From the NCBI GenBank assembly GCA_036522155.1, contig DATDGI010000071.1, positions 1-15,737 on the forward strand: a DNA stretch of 15,737 nt. Reading direction: 5' to 3'. Position 1 is the stretch's first letter. Each line of letters begins with the position of its first letter. The DNA comes from UBA9676 sp036522155. GTDB lineage: Bacteria; Actinomycetota; Actinomycetes; Streptosporangiales; Streptosporangiaceae. A program made the position numbers and the translations under genes. Shown here one piece after another: positions 12,913 through 15,737 of this stretch. The notes beneath the pieces were generated by a model. The model was not told the origin of the DNA and ran no database searches. It saw nothing but the letters and a program-made list of their open reading frames with translations.

Positions 12913-13552
12913 TGGAGACCCAGTTCTGCGCTTCGGAAACCAGCTGCCCGCGGAGCCTGTTCAGCGCGCGCGACGTGCGCGACTTCACCGATCCGAGCGG
13001 CCACGCCAGCACCAGCGCCGTCTCCGCCTCGGACAGATCGAGGAAATAGCGGCACACCAGCACCTGGCGCTCCCGGTCCGGGAGGGTGCCCACCGCCGCC
13101 AGCAGCCGGGAGCGCCGCTCAGCGGCCAGAACCTCATCGACAGGACCGCCCGCAGCCGCGCCGCCTGGTCCGGTGGCGGACAGGCGCAGGGCCAGCGCGG
13201 CCCGGCGCCGTCGCGAACGGGTGGAGTTCCTGGTCTCGTTGGCCACGATGCGCAGCAGCCACGGGCCGAACGGCTCACCCACCCGGAACCGGGCCAGGTG
13301 CCGGAAGGCCTTCACGAACGCCTCCTGCACGACGTCGTCAGCCTCCTCCCCCGCGCCCAGCAGGAAAGCAGCCCGGTGCGCGCGCAGCGTGTACCGGGCG
13401 ACCAGCACCTCATAGGCGTCGAGGTCGCCGTCACGCGCCCGGGCTACCGCCTCCGCGTCGTCGATGGCTCTCCTCACTCGGCCGAGCACACGCACCTGGA
13501 ATACACCATCGGCGGCGGAAGGGTTCTCGCCGGACGTGAGAATCACGTTCAC
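12905..13552 (-). CDS. ECF-type RNA polymerase sigma factor
   Basis: A 215-residue sigma factor with only regions 2 and 4. Region 2 (about 47-112) has GAGEEADDVVQEAFVKAFRHL, which contacts the polymerase and the -10 element, and FGPWLLRIVANETRNS. Region 4 (147-202) has LPDRERQVLVCRYFLDLSEAETALVLAWPLGSVKSR, the helix-turn-helix for the -35 element. An Ala/Gly linker joins them. GTG 13552 is chosen because it overlaps the upstream gene's TGA (GTGA, 13549-13552), so translation can be coupled without a ribosome binding site. The ~30 residues before region 2 are longer than usual, so a later start is possible. It is followed by its putative anti-sigma factor and preceded by two membrane protein genes. 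Confidence 0.94.
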   Translation of the reverse strand: MNVILTSGENPSAADGVFQVRVLGRVRRAIDDAEAVARARDGDLDAYEVLVARYTLRAHRAAFLLGAGEEADDVVQEAFVKAFRHLARFRVGEPFGPWLLRIVANETRNSTRSRRRRAALALRLSATGPGGAAAGGPVDEVLAAERRSRLLAAVGTLPDRERQVLVCRYFLDLSEAETALVLAWPLGSVKSRTSRALNRLRGQLVSEAQNWVSSG

Positions 13553-14244
13553 TCGCCGACGGGATCACGGGCTCCGCGCACACTCGTGACCGCGATCCCG
13601 GCGGTGAACACGAGCACGGCACAGATCGCGGCGCCCAGGTCGTGCGGTGGCCGGGCGGGCCAGATCCAGGGCGTGGTCAGGGCTGGGTGGTGCCATTGGG
13701 TGTACAGCCCGTAGGCGCCTGCCAGCAGGTAGGCCGATGGACCGAGCCAGGCCAGCCCGCCGCCGAGGGCGGCGGCGCACAGCAGGCCGATGCCGGTCAT
13801 CCCGGCCAGGTTGCGGAACACGTCCAGGGTGCCACCGGCCAGCTGAGCTCCGGTTCCGGCGGCCGCCAGGGCACCGGCGGCGACGACGGTCAGCGCCAGC
13901 GCGGTAGCCAGCCGCAGGAACGGCAGCCACCGCCCGGTGACGCGTTCCGGCTCGCCGAGCGAGCTTGCCGTGGTGATGGTGATGGCCACCGCGGCTCCGG
14001 CCTCGAACACCAGCGGCAGCTGCAGCGCGCCATAGGTGTCCCAGTGCCCGATGAGCGCGAGCCTCAGCCCGGCGGCGCAAACGGCTATCGCGGCCACGGC
14101 CCCCGGGACCCGGCGGCTGACGGCGTACAGGCGCACCAGGCGCCAGCCCGGCCTCGATGACCGGGCGGGCCGCGCCCCCTGGGCGGGCACCGCTGCGGCC
14201 GGGACCGTTGCTGCCGGTACCGCGCGCGCCGGGCCGCCGGTCAT
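13549..14244 (-). CDS. Polytopic membrane protein of unknown function
   Basis: A 231-residue product with a Pro/Ala-rich N-terminal tail (1-30, with repeated VPAA units) and about six membrane helices (48-66, 72-92, 109-130, 146-166, 170-183 and 203-220). No transporter motif is recognised. ATG 14244 overlaps the upstream gene's stop (ATGA, 14241-14244), and its own stop overlaps the sigma factor start, so it is a firm member of the operon. Together with the permease-like protein upstream it may form a membrane complex. Function beyond that is not inferable. Confidence 0.8.
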   Translation of the reverse strand: MTGGPARAVPAATVPAAAVPAQGARPARSSRPGWRLVRLYAVSRRVPGAVAAIAVCAAGLRLALIGHWDTYGALQLPLVFEAGAAVAITITTASSLGEPERVTGRWLPFLRLATALALTVVAAGALAAAGTGAQLAGGTLDVFRNLAGMTGIGLLCAAALGGGLAWLGPSAYLLAGAYGLYTQWHHPALTTPWIWPARPPHDLGAAICAVLVFTAGIAVTSVRGARDPVGE

Positions 14245-15737
14245 GGCAGCCGCGCCAGGGTGATCCGGCCGGCCCGCAGCCCGGCCAGGTGCTGCGCCAG
14301 CCAGGCGTGCCGGGCAGAGGGCGGCAGCGCGGCGAATCGCTGGGCGGCCCGGTAGCTCGGAGAGCCGGGGGCCAGCCCCAAGGGCGGCCCGGTCCCGGTA
14401 CACCCCAGGAGCGGCTGCATCCCGGCGCCAGGCGCGCCAGGCGGCACCCCGCGCGCGCCGCCCCCGGCGGGGGAAGCCCCGGATGGCGGCAGATGGCCCG
14501 GCACCACGCGGGCCGCCATCAGGAGGGCGGTCGTGACCGCCTGCTGCGCCGGGGATGCGCCGGGGCGATCGCCGATGACGCTGGCCACGATGCTGGGCCC
14601 GGCGGCCGACCGCACCGTGCTGGCCAGCTGGCTGGTGGTCATGGGCGGCCCGCCCAGCTGGTCGGGGAGAAGCATGCGGAGCACCCGCGTGCGGCCGGTG
14701 GACGGGCAAGCCATGCCTACGCCGACGCTGTTGCCTGGCCCCTGGCGGTAGAAGGCGGCGGCCTGGCTGATCCGGGCCGGGGCGCCGGGCAGGCCTGCTA
14801 CCTGGTTAAGCATGGGCTGGAGTGCGGCCGCGACGGCGGGCAGGTAGCTCCCGTAGGCCGGGTTCAGGCAGACCGGGACCGGGCCGTGGCTGCAGACCGG
14901 GGTGTAACTGACCGGCCGGTCGCTGGCCGCATCATGCAGGGCCGGGATGGTGATCATGCCCTGGGCGTCCATCTTGCCGGTGCCGGCCAGCGCGACGGCG
15001 GTCCCGGCGGCCAGCAGGCCGGCCACGGCGGCGCAGGCGGCGGCCCGGCGCAGCCATCGCCCGCCGGAGCCCGCGGGCAGGGCCAGGGCAGCCAGCGTTG
15101 CCGTGGTGAGCCCCAGCAGGAAGATCACCTGGGCGATGGCCAGGTCAGGGACGTAGTGATAGAAGGTCGCCACTCCCTCGTTGGGGCCGAAGTCCCAGGG
15201 AGCGGTGACAATCGGCGAGATCTGCCAGTACGACTGGCTGCCGGTTATCGGCTGTGTGCTGAGCGCCAGCACAAAGAACGCGCCGATGCCGACCGCCGGG
15301 GTGGTGAACCGGCTGGGAAGCAGCGTCCCGGCCGCGAACCCGAGCGCGGACAGGGCCGGCAGGCTGGCCGCGGCGACCGCGGCCGGCCACCACAGCGGCC
15401 CGCCCCAGGCCGCCTGCTGCGCGGTGACCCCATAGAGGGCGGCCAGGCAGACCAGGTAGCCCGCCATGGCCCAGCCCGTGGTCGCGGCCCAGGTGGCGAG
15501 CAGGCGGGCCGATCGCGCCTGGCCGGTGGTCGTCACCAGGTCAGTGGTGTGACGGCGGGCTTCCCGCGAGCCCATCCACGCCGCCCCGCCGGCCACAGGC
15601 GTTACGAAGGCCAGCAAGGTGCCGGAGTGCAGGGTCGCGGCACGCAGGTTCCACAGCGGGGGCATGGCCATCGCCTTGCGATAGGTGGTGAGCCAGAACA
15701 AGGCCAGGGCCAGCGGCAGCAGCCACGGCATCACGTT
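14241..15737 (-). CDS. ABC-2-type permease-like membrane protein (5' end cut by the window)
   Basis: Open from the window edge to a TGA at 14241-14243, about 498 residues. The N-terminal half has roughly seven hydrophobic segments, including MPWLLPLALALFWLT at the very start. After the second segment the cytoplasmic stretch MGSREARRHTTDLVTTT resembles the conserved loop of actinobacterial ABC-2 permeases. From about residue 250 to the end is a ~245-residue domain without membrane helices, with cysteines near its start (CSHGPVPVC), probably extracytoplasmic; this is unusual for a simple permease. GTG and ATG codons at 15734 and 15731 exist, but family members normally have a longer N-terminus, so the start is likely beyond the window, perhaps after an ATPase gene. 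It is the first visible gene of the sigma-factor operon. Confidence 0.8.
   Translation of the reverse strand, partial: NVMPWLLPLALALFWLTTYRKAMAMPPLWNLRAATLHSGTLLAFVTPVAGGAAWMGSREARRHTTDLVTTTGQARSARLLATWAATTGWAMAGYLVCLAALYGVTAQQAAWGGPLWWPAAVAAASLPALSALGFAAGTLLPSRFTTPAVGIGAFFVLALSTQPITGSQSYWQISPIVTAPWDFGPNEGVATFYHYVPDLAIAQVIFLLGLTTATLAALALPAGSGGRWLRRAAACAAVAGLLAAGTAVALAGTGKMDAQGMITIPALHDAASDRPVSYTPVCSHGPVPVCLNPAYGSYLPAVAAALQPMLNQVAGLPGAPARISQAAAFYRQGPGNSVGVGMACPSTGRTRVLRMLLPDQLGGPPMTTSQLASTVRSAAGPSIVASVIGDRPGASPAQQAVTTALLMAARVVPGHLPPSGASPAGGGARGVPPGAPGAGMQPLLGCTGTGPPLGLAPGSPSYRAAQRFAALPPSARHAWLAQHLAGLRAGRITLARLP

Noticed and set aside
11761..13539. 592-codon plus-strand frame antisense to sigma and anti-sigma genes
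   Set aside because: Antisense to a clear ECF sigma factor; product has no domain character.

Overview
The window is very GC-rich, uses GTG starts freely, and is packed with 4-bp ATGA/GTGA gene overlaps. Its gene families (YtrA-type GntR regulators, ECF sigma with a membrane anti-sigma, winged-helix AlkZ-like proteins, S53 peptidase) are typical of a high-GC actinomycete (Actinomycetota). The genus cannot be told from the sequence. I see no rRNA, tRNA, CRISPR array, IS element or phage gene, so this looks like ordinary chromosome of the accessory, regulator-rich kind.

Left part (1-2709, + strand): the tail of an SRPBCC protein, then a three-gene operon gntR - ABC ATPase - ABC permease with translational overlaps. 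It is preceded by a recognisable promoter, a 12-bp palindrome near the expected transcription start, and an 11-bp inverted repeat whose arms sit either side of the promoter. Tandem hairpins separate it from the convergent arsC-like gene. Middle part (2746-6407): on the minus strand an ArsC/Spx-like protein and an SDR oxidoreductase. Divergent to the SDR gene is a MarR regulator followed 14 bp later by an AlkZ-like (HTH_42) protein with an H-A-Q motif. The marR/SDR intergenic region carries a near-perfect 25-bp palindrome, the probable MarR operator for both directions. A HAD hydrolase (haloacid dehalogenase type) lies convergent to the AlkZ-like gene, and divergent from it is a membrane fatty-acid-hydroxylase-like gene.

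Right part (7625-15737): nine consecutive minus-strand genes. Reading in the direction of transcription (right to left): a large membrane protein resembling an ABC permease (cut by the window end), a six-helix membrane protein, an ECF sigma factor, a single-span putative anti-sigma factor (the first four joined by overlaps of 4, 4 and 8 bp), and a signal-peptide protein with one C-terminal membrane anchor. A second group follows: a YtrA-type GntR regulator overlapping by 4 bp a membrane-anchored seven-bladed beta-propeller, a prodomain-less S53 (sedolisin) peptidase with an N-terminal membrane/lipoprotein signal, and an isoprenylcysteine-methyltransferase-like membrane enzyme. The stop codon of this last gene interlocks with that of the convergent hydroxylase.

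The recurrent theme is one-component or sigma regulators each driving membrane or envelope functions. The parts least covered by textbook examples are the GntR + anchored beta-propeller + S53 peptidase set, the MarR/SDR/AlkZ-like divergent unit with its palindrome, and the inverted repeat around the first gntR promoter. No gene-free stretch exceeds 200 bp. The longest are 205-392 (described in the features), 6408-6599 (between divergent HAD and hydroxylase genes; only a short AGGC-GTAT-GCCT inverted repeat at 6477-6488 and a ribosome binding site) and 8180-8323 (nothing convincing).
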